DNA of 42,968 nt from Tidjanibacter sp. (GTDB lineage Bacteria; Bacteroidota; Bacteroidia; Bacteroidales; Rikenellaceae). The notes beneath the pieces were generated by a model. The model had not been told where the DNA came from. It made no database searches and saw only the letters and a list, made by a program, of their open reading frames with translations. The DNA lies in NCBI GenBank assembly GCA_017521965.1, contig JAFXAY010000036.1, forward strand, positions 1-42,968, read 5' to 3'. Both the position numbers and the translations under genes were made by a program. Positions 1 through 8,200 of this stretch are shown here, in pieces. Each line of letters starts with the position of its first letter. Within the stretch, counting starts at the first letter, position 1.

Positions 1-206
1 AAATAGAGATATAGAGTTTGTTCAAGTAAACTTGACAACTCCATATCTCTATTTCATTTGTACTCTCTTCGAGAGTATCCCCTAAACCCGAAAACAAAAA
101 TGTTATACAACAAGTTTAAATGGCATCTCTTATTTTTCCCATAACTCACATAATTCCTATTATTCCCTAATCTCCCTAAGTTCCCTAACACTCCCTAAGT
201 TCCCTA
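1..206 (+). repeat. Family A structured spacer element, copy A1 (cut by window edge)
   Basis: This is the left-truncated copy of a composite repeat found five times in the window. It begins inside the long hairpin (arms 1-12 and 43-54, extended by 14-18 with 37-41, inner loop CAAGTAAACTTG). It continues with a short hairpin (61-67 with 71-77, TACTCTC/GAGAGTA) and a conserved CCCTAAACCCGAAAACAAAA block at 79-98. An imperfect stem at 96-118 follows, and then a CCCTAA-type tract to 206. By analogy with the other copies, a plus-strand gene should end just left of the window. The spacer 1-390 holds no coding sequence that I can support. Confidence 0.8.
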
Positions 207-210
207 CAAA

Positions 211-237
211 AAAAGAGCAGTATCGAACTGCTCTTTT
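211..237. terminator. Terminator-type hairpin T1 with TCGA loop
   Basis: A perfect 11-bp stem (211-221 with 227-237) with loop ATCGA is flanked by A and T tracts on both sides, so it could terminate in either direction. It lies between a family A tract and the block TTTTGAACTTTGAATT at 244-259. The same arrangement occurs inverted at 40733-40790. Confidence 0.8.
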
Positions 238-261
238 TTATCATTTTGAACTTTGAATTCC

Positions 262-388
262 AAAAAAGTCATATGGCTGAGGGATTTTTAGGCGAAGGGG
301 TTTGGGAAGCCGCGCAGCATACTTGCTGTATGTAAGCGGTTTCCCAAGCCCCTTCAACACCAAAATCACCAGCCAGATGATCTTTTTA
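262..388 (-). repeat. Family B long hairpin, copy B1, 3' of the FKBP lipoprotein gene
   Basis: This long imperfect palindrome is almost in contact with the stop codon of the minus-strand gene ending at 391. The outer arms are 262-279 and 370-387. The inner arms are 294-313 and 336-355, and the tip is CATAC/GTATG (318-322 with 328-332). Two further copies are at 29230-29337 and 36337-36462. The stem sequences differ between copies, but pairing and two A/C mismatch positions are kept. The A-rich and T-rich outer ends would also suit termination. Confidence 0.8.
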
Positions 389-390
389 TT

Positions 391-1716
391 TTACTCGTCG
401 TTAGAGTCCTCAATAGCATCCCCCTCACTCGGCACGATATAAATATCGAATATCAGGGGTTCGAAGGGTTGAATCTCGGTACTTACAATACCGTCGTCCT
501 CCAACTCCTCATCCTCGGTCGAGGAACTACCGCCACCCATACTACCATAGAGGTTATTGTAGTAGAGCATATCGTAGTAGTTGTTATAGTAGTTACCGTA
601 GCCATAGCCGCCATAACCACCATAACCGTAGCCACCGCCATAAGCACCACCGTAGCCGCCGCCATACATAGCGTTCATATAGTAGATGTAGTTGATATAG
701 TCGTAGTACGACAGGTCGGTACTTGTTGCGCTACTCGAACTGCTCGATGCAGCAGCACCCTGAATGCCATAACCGTAGGCCGACACAAAAGCTACGCGGA
801 AACGATCGCCGAAGCAGGCATTTTTAACCGCAATCTTCCAGCCCTCGATAACGCTCACGGTATCGCCCACGATGTCGGAGGCTTTGAGTTCCAGCGGGCC
901 CTCATTGATGATACGACCATATACTCTCTCCTGCACGGAGTCGATGTTGGTATCGAAGACAAAACCGTCCAAGAAACGACCGGTGTAGTAGATTTTAACG
1001 GTCGAATCGGGCAGGTTCGACACCGAGTCGCGTGACATCGGATAGGGAGGCAAGAGCTGCATATAGAAGTGGGACTTGATGGTATCCTTAGGCTCCAAGC
1101 CCCAATTCTTCAACACATAGTCATCGACAGCCTTCTGCTCAGTGATGATAGGGTCGGCCTCGAAATCGACCAGGGTAAAGCTGTCGATAATGACGGGCAA
1201 CTGAGCCTGCAACTTATTCTGGCCGCCATAGCCCACATCGTCGCTAAATCCTGTTGCGCCATAGGCGTAGGTCGAGGAGAGGTAGAGGCGCACGATATCG
1301 CCACGACGCATCTTCTGCAATGCCTCATACTGACCCTCCAACATAGTCACGTTGGGGTCGTTCATATAGACGAGTTGCGGGGAGTAGTGGGTAAAGGGGG
1401 TGTAGGTACCCTCGATCTTTGCCACCTGCTCATCGCGGGTGTTCACCACATTACCCGACAGGGTCTTGGTGGTATATTTCACCCTCACCCAGTCGCCAAT
1501 CTCAACCAGGCTGTCGTTCTGGTTGGGATTGCGATGAATCCACTCGATATACATATTATCGTTGCACTTCTCGGCATTGGGGGCGTATTGCTGCACCCAC
1601 GCAGCCAAGGAGATGTTCTCCGCCTCGGTGTAGGTCATAAGTTCCTGACGAGCACACGAGAAGATACTCAGCGCCACAACAGCACTCACAACGAGTGTAC
1701 GTAATTTAAACTTCAT
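391..1716 (-). CDS. Two-domain FKBP-type peptidyl-prolyl isomerase-like lipoprotein with Gly/Tyr-rich segment
   Basis: The 441-residue product starts with a signal peptide and a lipobox ending at Cys21, so it should be exported and lipid-anchored. Two FKBP-like regions can be seen, at about residues 60-190 and 225-430. Both show the pattern of a VRVKYT or VKIYYTG strand, a gene-specific flap and an AYGYG-type motif. The second is interrupted by a Ser run (about 322-333) and a Gly/Tyr/Asn-rich stretch (about 337-396), followed by an acidic patch and the final FDIYIV strand. FKBPs catalyse prolyl cis/trans isomerisation, but with the second domain split activity is uncertain. The gene starts 9 bases after the preceding FKBP gene and is the last gene of the secA operon, which suggests a role in folding exported proteins. 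The fold call is firm; the substrate is unknown. Confidence 0.85.
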   Translation of the reverse strand: MKFKLRTLVVSAVVALSIFSCARQELMTYTEAENISLAAWVQQYAPNAEKCNDNMYIEWIHRNPNQNDSLVEIGDWVRVKYTTKTLSGNVVNTRDEQVAKIEGTYTPFTHYSPQLVYMNDPNVTMLEGQYEALQKMRRGDIVRLYLSSTYAYGATGFSDDVGYGGQNKLQAQLPVIIDSFTLVDFEADPIITEQKAVDDYVLKNWGLEPKDTIKSHFYMQLLPPYPMSRDSVSNLPDSTVKIYYTGRFLDGFVFDTNIDSVQERVYGRIINEGPLELKASDIVGDTVSVIEGWKIAVKNACFGDRFRVAFVSAYGYGIQGAAASSSSSSATSTDLSYYDYINYIYYMNAMYGGGYGGAYGGGYGYGGYGGYGYGNYYNNYYDMLYYNNLYGSMGGGSSSTEDEELEDDGIVSTEIQPFEPLIFDIYIVPSEGDAIEDSNDE

Positions 1717-1725
1717 AGTCTGACT

Positions 1726-2250
1726 CTATTTATCTATTTTTTCAACTTTCACCAAAAACATCAGTGCCGAATTCTTTGACACAGCACCCACCTCTTCGTC
1801 GCCATAGCCGAGGTCGGAGGTGATAAACAGTTGCAGGGAGTCGCCCTCGCAACAGTTACCTAACGCATTTTCGATACCTTTTATTATAGTACCATCGCCC
1901 AACTTCACACGCTTCGGCTCAAACGACCAATACTCGGTGTTGAGTCCCTCGTCGTCGGAGAGCAGGTACTCCCACGAGGTGGTAAACAACCCCTTGGGCG
2001 AACTCTCGAAGAGGAAGCCTGCATAGTTGAAGGTGAGCGAGTCGCCACGCTGTGCTACTCGGCTCTGGTCGCCCTCGGCGAGGACCACCTTGTAGGTGCC
2101 CCCCTCGTTGGTGTAGTCGAGTTGCTGGCTGGTGAGGTACTTCTCAATCAGTTCCTCCTGCTTCACCAGATAGTCGTCGCTCTCGCCACACGAAGCAAAC
2201 GCCCCACACAGCGACCACGCAACAACCAGATATGCAACCCAACGTTTCAC
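1726..2250 (-). CDS. FKBP-type peptidyl-prolyl cis-trans isomerase lipoprotein
   Basis: The 174-residue product has a signal peptide and probable lipobox Cys21, a short linker, and one FKBP domain at about residues 65-174. Recognisable parts are DSLTFNYAGFLF, the LGDGTIIKGIENAL segment that lines the isomerase pocket, and DLGYGDEEVG near the end. The start codon is GTG at 2248-2250, directly after an AGAGG stretch, and only 6 bases separate it from the secA stop. It should act in the periplasm or on the outer membrane on newly exported proteins. Gliding-associated GldI proteins of this phylum have similar architecture, but nothing here shows a link to gliding. Confidence 0.88.
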   Translation of the reverse strand: MKRWVAYLVVAWSLCGAFASCGESDDYLVKQEELIEKYLTSQQLDYTNEGGTYKVVLAEGDQSRVAQRGDSLTFNYAGFLFESSPKGLFTTSWEYLLSDDEGLNTEYWSFEPKRVKLGDGTIIKGIENALGNCCEGDSLQLFITSDLGYGDEEVGAVSKNSALMFLVKVEKIDK

Positions 2251-2256
2251 CCTCTA

Positions 2257-5200
2257 CTACTTACCGTGGCAATGTTTGTACTTCTTACCCGAACCGCAGG
2301 GGCAGGGATCGTTACGACCCACCTTCTTCTCGACGTGTACTGGTGCGGGTTTGCTCTTGTCGCCCTGACCTGCCGCAGCAGCAGCCTGCATACGGGAGGC
2401 GTGGAGGCGGTTTACATCGACCTTAGCGCGGCTCTGCTGTTGCTGCTTCACACGCTCCTCCTGATTCTCGCGCACGGGGATATAGCCCTTGCCAACCACC
2501 GAGAGTACCTCGCGGTTGATCTTCTCCAACATCTGGCTGAACACCTCGTAGGATTCGAGTTTGTAGATCAACAGCGGGTCTTTCTGCTCGTAGGTAGCAT
2601 TCTGTACGCTGGTACGCAGGTCGTCCATAGCGCGGAGGTGCTCTCTCCAATTATCGTCGATAGTGGTGAGCATCACAAGTTTGGTAAATACCTTATACAC
2701 CTCGGCACCATTGGTCTCGATAGCCCTCTTCAAGTTGACGGGTACGTTGTAACCCAAGATACCGTTGGTCATCGGCACATAGATATTCTCAATCTGGTCA
2801 CCCTGCTTCTCGTAGATACTCTTCAACACGGGCATTGCGGTCTGTGCTGCTGCCTGAGCGCGACGGTTGTAGCTCTCGGTGATATCCTTAATCACCAACT
2901 CTACCAACTCGCCTGCCTCGGCCTTCTTGTAGGTGCTCTCGTCGAACGAGGGTTGAACAGCCACCTGACGAATCAACTCGAAGGAGAAGTCCTCGAAGTT
3001 GATACCCTTGTTGTTCTCAACAAAGCTCTCGGCAAAGTCGCACAACATATTGTTGAAGTCGATCTCCACACGCTCACCATAGAGTGCGTGACGACGCTGG
3101 GTGTAGATTACGGTACGCTGCGAGTTCATCACATCGTCGTACTCCAACAGGCGCTTACGAACACCGAAGTTGTTCTCCTCGACCTTCTTCTGTGCGCGCG
3201 CCACAGCCTTCGACATCATACCGGCCTGAATAGCCTCGCCCTCCTGGATACCCATCTTGTCCATCATCGATGCCAGACGGTCGCCACCAAACAGACGCAG
3301 AAGATCGTCCTCCATCGACACGAAGAAGAGCGACGAGCCGGGGTCACCCTGACGACCCGAACGACCACGCAACTGGCGATCGACGCGGCGGCTCTCGTGG
3401 CGCTCAGTACCGATGATGGCCAGACCACCAGCCTCCTTCACCTCGGGGGTGAGCTTGATATCGGTACCACGACCTGCCATATTGGTAGCAATGGTCACCT
3501 GACCTGCACGACCCGCCTCGGCAACAACCTGTGCCTCCTGGGCGTGCTGCTTAGCGTTCAGCACGTTATGCTTGATGCCGCGAATCTTCAAGATGCGGCT
3601 CAAAAGTTCCGAAACCTCCACCGAGGTAGTACCTACCAGCACGGGGCGGCCCTCGCCTACCAGACGGACAACCTCATCGACCACTGCGTTGTACTTCTCG
3701 CGCTTGGTCTTGTAGAGGATATCGTCCATATCGTTACGCAAGATCGGGCGGTTGGTGGGGATAACCACAACATCGAGTTTGTAGATACTCCAAAACTCGC
3801 TTGCCTCGGTCTCGGCAGTACCGGTCATACCTGCCAACTTGTGGTACATACGGAAGTAGTTCTGCAAGGTGATAGTCGCAAAGGTCTGAGTAGCAGCCTC
3901 AACCTTCACGTGCTCCTTAGCCTCGATAGCCTGGTGCAGACCGTCGGAGTAGCGACGACCCTCCATAATACGACCTGTCTGCTCATCGACAATCTTAACC
4001 TTGTTGTCGATAACCACATACTCAATATCCTTCTCGAACATTGCGTATGCTTTGAGCAGCTGGTTGACGGTGTGTACACGCTCCGAGCGGATAGCGTAGC
4101 TATTGATAAGTTCGTCCTTGCGGGCAGTCTTCTCCTCTGCCGATGCCTCGCTCTTCTCGATAACTGCCACCTCCGAGCCGATATCGGGCAAAATGAAGAA
4201 GCCATCTTCGCCCACTGCCTTCGAGAGGAACTCGTGGCCCTTATCGGTGAGCTCTACGGTATTCATCTTCTCCTCAATCACGAAGAAGAGCTCGTCGGTA
4301 ATCTCGGGCATACGACGGTTGTTGTCCTGCATATAGATAGCCTCCGTCTTCTGCAAGAGCACCTTGATACCCTGCTCGCTGAGGAACTTAATCAGTGGCT
4401 TATACTTGGGCAGACCCTTCTGAGCACGCAGCAGCAGGATGCCACCCTCCTCGGTATTACCCTCGGCGATGAGTTTGCGCGAGCGAGCCAAGAGGTCGTT
4501 CACCATCTGGCGCTGCATAGTGTAGAGGCGCTCCACGAAGCCACGATACTGGTCGAAGAGCTGGTCCTCGCCCTTAGGCACGGGACCCGAGATAATCAGA
4601 GGGGTACGGGCATCGTCGATCAACACCGAATCGACCTCATCGACAATGGCGAAGTGGTGCTTACGCTGCACCAAATCCTCTGCCGAAATCGACATATTGT
4701 CGCGCAGGTAGTCGAAACCGAACTCGTTGTTGGTACCGAAGGTGATATCTGCCAAGTAGGCTTTGCGACGAGCAGCCGAGTTGGGCTGGTAGTTGTCGAT
4801 ACACTCTACCGACAGACCGTGGAATTGGTACATCGGGCCCATCCACTCCGAGTCACGCTTTGCCAGATAGTCGTTCACAGTTACCACGTGAACGCCCTTG
4901 CCTGCAAGTGCATTGAGGAACACGGGAAGGGTTGCCACTAAGGTCTTACCCTCACCGGTTGCCATCTCGGCGATTTTACCGGTATGCAGTACCACACCAC
5001 CAAAGAGCTGGCAGTCGTAGTGGACCATATCCCAAGTGATGAGGTTACCACCCGCCATCCACTGGTTTTTGTAGATTGCCTTGTCGCCCTCGATGGTGAC
5101 AAAGTCTTTGGTGGCCGCCAAGTTGCGGTCGAAGTCGGTAGCGGTCACCTCAACGGTCTGGTTCTCTGCAAAACGACGAGCAGTCGATTTCATAATAGCG

Positions 5201-5541
5201 AAAGCCTCGGGCAGAATCTGATCGAGTTTCTGCTCAATCTTCTCGTCGATACGTTTTGTAAGGTCGTCAATCTCCTTGGAGTGGCGCTCTTTGTCTTCGA
5301 GAGTGGTCTCGGGCTTTTCAAGTATCTCTTTGAGATATGCGATGCGGTCTTCGTCCTCCTGAATGAAGTCGCGAATCTGCTGACGAAGTGCAGCACTACG
5401 CTCACGCAGAGCGTCGTGCGAAAGTGCATCTATCGAAGGATATACTGCCAAAATCTTCTCTACATAGGGCTCAACAGCCTTGCGATCCTTGTCGCTTTTG
5501 GTACCAAAGAAGAGTTTTAACAGTTTAGAAACTATGTCCAT
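2257..5541 (-). CDS. secA: Protein translocase ATPase SecA
   Basis: SecA is the ATP-driven motor that pushes unfolded preproteins through SecYEG. The 1,094-residue protein carries Walker A MATGEGKT (193-200), Walker [10 protein letters not shown] (301-309), and helicase motifs including [21 protein letters not shown] and [13 protein letters not shown]. It ends in the zinc-binding tail with [13 protein letters not shown]. It is about 190 residues longer than the E. coli protein, mainly through an insertion at roughly 330-480, which is normal for Bacteroidota. A TATATTTG box lies 27 bases upstream of the ATG. Two FKBP lipoprotein genes follow at 6 and 9 bases, so export motor and folding catalysts are probably made together. 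Confidence 0.98.
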   Translation of the reverse strand: MDIVSKLLKLFFGTKSDKDRKAVEPYVEKILAVYPSIDALSHDALRERSAALRQQIRDFIQEDEDRIAYLKEILEKPETTLEDKERHSKEIDDLTKRIDEKIEQKLDQILPEAFAIMKSTARRFAENQTVEVTATDFDRNLAATKDFVTIEGDKAIYKNQWMAGGNLITWDMVHYDCQLFGGVVLHTGKIAEMATGEGKTLVATLPVFLNALAGKGVHVVTVNDYLAKRDSEWMGPMYQFHGLSVECIDNYQPNSAARRKAYLADITFGTNNEFGFDYLRDNMSISAEDLVQRKHHFAIVDEVDSVLIDDARTPLIISGPVPKGEDQLFDQYRGFVERLYTMQRQMVNDLLARSRKLIAEGNTEEGGILLLRAQKGLPKYKPLIKFLSEQGIKVLLQKTEAIYMQDNNRRMPEITDELFFVIEEKMNTVELTDKGHEFLSKAVGEDGFFILPDIGSEVAVIEKSEASAEEKTARKDELINSYAIRSERVHTVNQLLKAYAMFEKDIEYVVIDNKVKIVDEQTGRIMEGRRYSDGLHQAIEAKEHVKVEAATQTFATITLQNYFRMYHKLAGMTGTAETEASEFWSIYKLDVVVIPTNRPILRNDMDDILYKTKREKYNAVVDEVVRLVGEGRPVLVGTTSVEVSELLSRILKIRGIKHNVLNAKQHAQEAQVVAEAGRAGQVTIATNMAGRGTDIKLTPEVKEAGGLAIIGTERHESRRVDRQLRGRSGRQGDPGSSLFFVSMEDDLLRLFGGDRLASMMDKMGIQEGEAIQAGMMSKAVARAQKKVEENNFGVRKRLLEYDDVMNSQRTVIYTQRRHALYGERVEIDFNNMLCDFAESFVENNKGINFEDFSFELIRQVAVQPSFDESTYKKAEAGELVELVIKDITESYNRRAQAAAQTAMPVLKSIYEKQGDQIENIYVPMTNGILGYNVPVNLKRAIETNGAEVYKVFTKLVMLTTIDDNWREHLRAMDDLRTSVQNATYEQKDPLLIYKLESYEVFSQMLEKINREVLSVVGKGYIPVRENQEERVKQQQQSRAKVDVNRLHASRMQAAAAAGQGDKSKPAPVHVEKKVGRNDPCPCGSGKKYKHCHGK

Positions 5542-5567
5542 ATCGTAAAGTATTAAAATATAACCTG

Positions 5568-5600
5568 CAAATATACTCTTTTTTATCCGATCTCACACAA
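5568..5600 (-). promoter_or_regulatory. Probable secA promoter
   Basis: On the minus strand a TATATTTG box (5568-5575) matches the Bacteroidota -7 consensus TAnnTTTG. A TTG triplet at 5598-5600 lies 22 bases upstream of it. The expected transcript start is about 20 bases before the secA ATG. Confidence 0.55.
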
Positions 5601-5640
5601 TGTTTTTCGAAACTTTCTTACTAAACAGAGTCTTTTTTAT

Positions 5641-6549
5641 CTATTTTCTCCCATAACAGAATTTACCCACCTCACACTCGTCACATCTGCCGGCCTCGCA
5701 ATAGCAGGTCGAAAGTTGCAGAAGTGCCTGAGAATCAGTTGCCGAATTCATCGGGACATCATAACCCGTCCAGAATCGGGTATATTTGTTACTCTCGGCG
5801 CGCAGCGATTCGAGCAACTCGATAGCCTGGTCGCAAAAGTGCTGCTTGCCCAACTCGCGACCGTAGGCGTAGAGGAAGGGGACCACAACATTGATGCCCA
5901 ACATATTTGCCTTGGTGCGCCCCACCCTCGGAGCACCTCCATCGGCACTTGTCGCCCTGCACCACGCAGCCCAATAGTCGGAGCAGGCAACATCGAAAAT
6001 CTGATATACATCGTCGGCTTTCCTACAAGAGAAAACCCTATCAATCAGCAGATTATTATTACTGATAATAGCGGTTAGTTGCGAGAGGCGGACCAATGGG
6101 TGAGTCGATGGGTAGAGGCTGCTGTATCGCCAATCTCCGTAATAGAGTGGCGGACGGAGTTGGTATTTGTGTTGCAGGTACTCATAGTCGGCCATCAACT
6201 CACGACAATAGTTGTCGAGCAACCTACCCTCCAACAATCCCGACGCACCCACAAGCATCGCTTCGATATGCCCTCTGTCGGCATACTCGCGCTCGCAGAT
6301 GCGGCTGGTCACAGTGCGTGCTATCGTCGCCAACTGCGCCCTCGTGTCGGCACTACCGATGTAGCGAAAGAGCAGGACGTGAAAGACCTGTACCCAATCC
6401 TTGCACTCGTCGTAGTAGGCAAGCATATCGTTGGCCTTACGGTGCAGACGCTCAATCACCAACCTCTCCATCAGGTAGCAACGATGCACCGGATTCATAT
6501 CGGCCAACCCACTCGCACAGGCAACTTGTCGAAGATTATCTACCGCCAT
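5641..6549 (-). CDS. DUF2851 family protein, N-terminally short
   Basis: The 302 residues match from memory the C-terminal two thirds of DUF2851 proteins, a Bacteroidota family of unknown function usually about 420-430 residues long. Family hallmarks are ERLVIERLHRKAND near the start, GASGLLEGRLLD, the LRPPLYYG region, NVVVPFLYAYG, DSQALLQL, and a Cys-rich end (CYCEAGRCDECEVGKFC) that could bind a metal. The usual first ~120 residues are missing. Upstream of the ATG there are only about 110 bases of AT-rich spacer and a terminator hairpin, with no detached N-terminal fragment. It is therefore either a natural short form or a 5'-deleted gene whose remaining frame is intact. Confidence 0.75.
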   Translation of the reverse strand: MAVDNLRQVACASGLADMNPVHRCYLMERLVIERLHRKANDMLAYYDECKDWVQVFHVLLFRYIGSADTRAQLATIARTVTSRICEREYADRGHIEAMLVGASGLLEGRLLDNYCRELMADYEYLQHKYQLRPPLYYGDWRYSSLYPSTHPLVRLSQLTAIISNNNLLIDRVFSCRKADDVYQIFDVACSDYWAAWCRATSADGGAPRVGRTKANMLGINVVVPFLYAYGRELGKQHFCDQAIELLESLRAESNKYTRFWTGYDVPMNSATDSQALLQLSTCYCEAGRCDECEVGKFCYGRK

Positions 6550-6587
6550 TTTTATTGTTTGTTATTCTATTGACTCAGTGCATTTTA

Positions 6588-6638
6588 GCACCAATTAAAA
6601 AGCACCGAGGAGGCAACCCACAGTGGCTACTCTCCTCG
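6588..6638 (-). terminator. Terminator of the 5'-nucleotidase gene
   Basis: On the minus strand, downstream of the stop at 6661, CGAGGAG (6632-6638) pairs with CTCCTCG (6606-6612) through a partly paired loop. The run GCTTTTTAATT follows (about 6594-6604). This fits an intrinsic terminator and separates the nucleotidase gene from the DUF2851 gene. Confidence 0.6.
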
Positions 6639-6660
6639 TACTTTATGACTCAATTATCTG

Positions 6661-8109
6661 TTATCGCTCCCTGATATCAACTCGGGGATTGTTGTCGGGC
6701 ACAAAGGCCACGCCCTGCTGGAAATACTCCTCCAAAATGGTGGTCACCAACTCCGAAACGCCAATCGGCATAGGACGCTCGAAGTTGTAGGTGCTGTGGA
6801 TATAGTCGGCCAGCACAACGGTATATTTCTCCTTTGCAGGGTAGATTTTGTAGTCGAAGATAACATCCACCGCATCGCCCTTCTCGTCGGTCAACACGGT
6901 ATAACTCAGGCCCGAAGGCAGCAGGTCGCGCGAGTGGGACTCCTTGGGGTTGGTAGTGTCGTTGAACTTATTCATAATCAGAGTTTTCAACTCCGCCAAC
7001 GACATCTCAACCATCACACCGCGACTCTCGAAGGGGTCAACCTCGAAGACCTTGGCGCGAACAATATCGCCCGCCTCAAAACCATCGACACGCACACCGC
7101 CCTGATGGTAGAAGGCGAAGTCACTCTTCATCTCCTTGCGGAGCAGGTCGCTCAGCAGATTAGCCACACCATTTTTGTCGGCCGCAACAGCCACCGAGCC
7201 AACCACCTCTTTCATCGTCGGCACGTCGTAGTAGGCCTCGATAATCGGCAGCCACTTCTCGGAAGGGGTAAGCTCCGAGGTGGGCACAAGGTGGTTATCT
7301 ATCGACAGAATCTTCTTGCCACGCATCTTGATAGTGGTAACACCTATGTTTCTCAGGCTCTTACCTGTCTGGGTTACCAGAGTTGTGCCCATCATCTCGC
7401 CCTCGGGAAGCACGGTGTGGGTGTGGCCACCGACGAGGATATCCATCTCGGGCAGGGCCTCAACAAGTTGCGGGTCCATATCGTAGCCGAGGTGCGAGAG
7501 GCCAATCAGCACATCGCAACTATCGGCCAGAGGTCGGAGCGATGCGGCAGTGGCAAACACATCGGGGAAATTGGTACCCTCGAAGATATAATCCTCACCG
7601 TCGGGGTGGCCATTATTGAAGTTGGTCACAAAGCCCGCGAAGCCAAACTTCACGCCACCTATCTCCTTGATAACGTATGGCTTAGGCTGAGCCAGAGCGG
7701 TAGTACCCGTATTGATATTTGCGCAGACAATCTCGAACTCGGCCTCGCTGTTGCGCTTGTTCAGCACCTCCAATCCGCGGTCGAACTCGTGGTTACCGAG
7801 GGTCACCACATCGTACTCCAAGGCGTTCAGCAACTCAATCATCGGCTGACCGCTCTCGGGGGCCATATCCACATAGGGATTACCCGTCCAACGGTCGCCC
7901 GCATCGACGAGGATAACCTCGGCAGTGTCGGCCGCACGCACCCCCTCAACATAGGAGGCGAGCAGGGGGAATTTGGATATCTCGGCGTGGATATCGTTGG
8001 TCGAGATAAGGACAAAAGTCTGCTTAGGGCCACACGCTGAGAGCATTGCACCCAAGACCAGAGCCACACCCCACTTTGCCACCACAGATAGTATATTCGA
8101 TTTGTACAT
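6661..8109 (-). CDS. 5'-nucleotidase/UshA-like metallophosphatase lipoprotein
   Basis: The protein has the calcineurin-like phosphatase motifs in order: STNDIHAEI, DAGDRW, GNHEFD, LSHLGYD and GGHTHT. These supply the two-metal site. A C-terminal 5'-nucleotidase domain follows, with HQGGVR and a VFEVDPF substrate-binding region. Members hydrolyse extracellular nucleotides or sugar nucleotides; the substrate here is not known. From the ATG at 8109 it has 482 residues with a signal peptide and lipobox ending at Cys26. ATG 8136 and TTG 8139 also fit the frame, but they lie only a few bases from the expected transcript start and lengthen the signal peptide awkwardly. The gene is divergent from the kinase-like gene across a short shared promoter region. 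Confidence 0.9.
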   Translation of the reverse strand: MYKSNILSVVAKWGVALVLGAMLSACGPKQTFVLISTNDIHAEISKFPLLASYVEGVRAADTAEVILVDAGDRWTGNPYVDMAPESGQPMIELLNALEYDVVTLGNHEFDRGLEVLNKRNSEAEFEIVCANINTGTTALAQPKPYVIKEIGGVKFGFAGFVTNFNNGHPDGEDYIFEGTNFPDVFATAASLRPLADSCDVLIGLSHLGYDMDPQLVEALPEMDILVGGHTHTVLPEGEMMGTTLVTQTGKSLRNIGVTTIKMRGKKILSIDNHLVPTSELTPSEKWLPIIEAYYDVPTMKEVVGSVAVAADKNGVANLLSDLLRKEMKSDFAFYHQGGVRVDGFEAGDIVRAKVFEVDPFESRGVMVEMSLAELKTLIMNKFNDTTNPKESHSRDLLPSGLSYTVLTDEKGDAVDVIFDYKIYPAKEKYTVVLADYIHSTYNFERPMPIGVSELVTTILEEYFQQGVAFVPDNNPRVDIRER

Positions 8110-8145
8110 AAAATCTATTGTTTTGTTATTTAACATCAAATTAAC

Positions 8146-8176
8146 TTGACAAAGTTACGAAAAAAAGTTATTTTTG
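8146..8176 (+). promoter_or_regulatory. Promoter of the uridine-kinase-like gene
   Basis: TTG at 8146-8148 is followed after 20 bases by TATTTTTG (8169-8176), a near-ideal Bacteroidota promoter. It overlaps the opposing promoter of the nucleotidase gene. The transcript would start near 8183, which supports ATG 8201 as the start codon. Confidence 0.65.
8150..8157 (-). promoter_or_regulatory. -7 box of the 5'-nucleotidase gene
   Basis: On the minus strand this reads TAACTTTG, matching TAnnTTTG. No clear upstream TTG at the usual distance was found. It sits inside the spacer of the opposing promoter, so the two genes probably compete for polymerase. Confidence 0.45.
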
Positions 8177-8200
8177 AGCAGAGAATAATTGAGTATTTTT

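Noticed and set aside
1..390. Insertion sequence or MITE with a transposase
   Set aside because: No transposase frame, no clear target-site duplication and no paired terminal repeats enclosing the whole region. Structured repeat modules explain it better, although a non-autonomous mobile origin is not excluded.
469..1704. Plus-strand open frames opposite the FKBP lipoprotein gene
   Set aside because: Their translations are low-complexity Thr/Val/Ile-rich or otherwise featureless, and mirror the FKBP coding sequence.
2122..4941. 939-codon open frame on the plus strand opposite secA
   Set aside because: It lies wholly antisense to secA, has no recognisable domain, and its openness follows from the strong codon bias of secA. 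The same applies to the 904-codon frame opposite infB (29361-32075).
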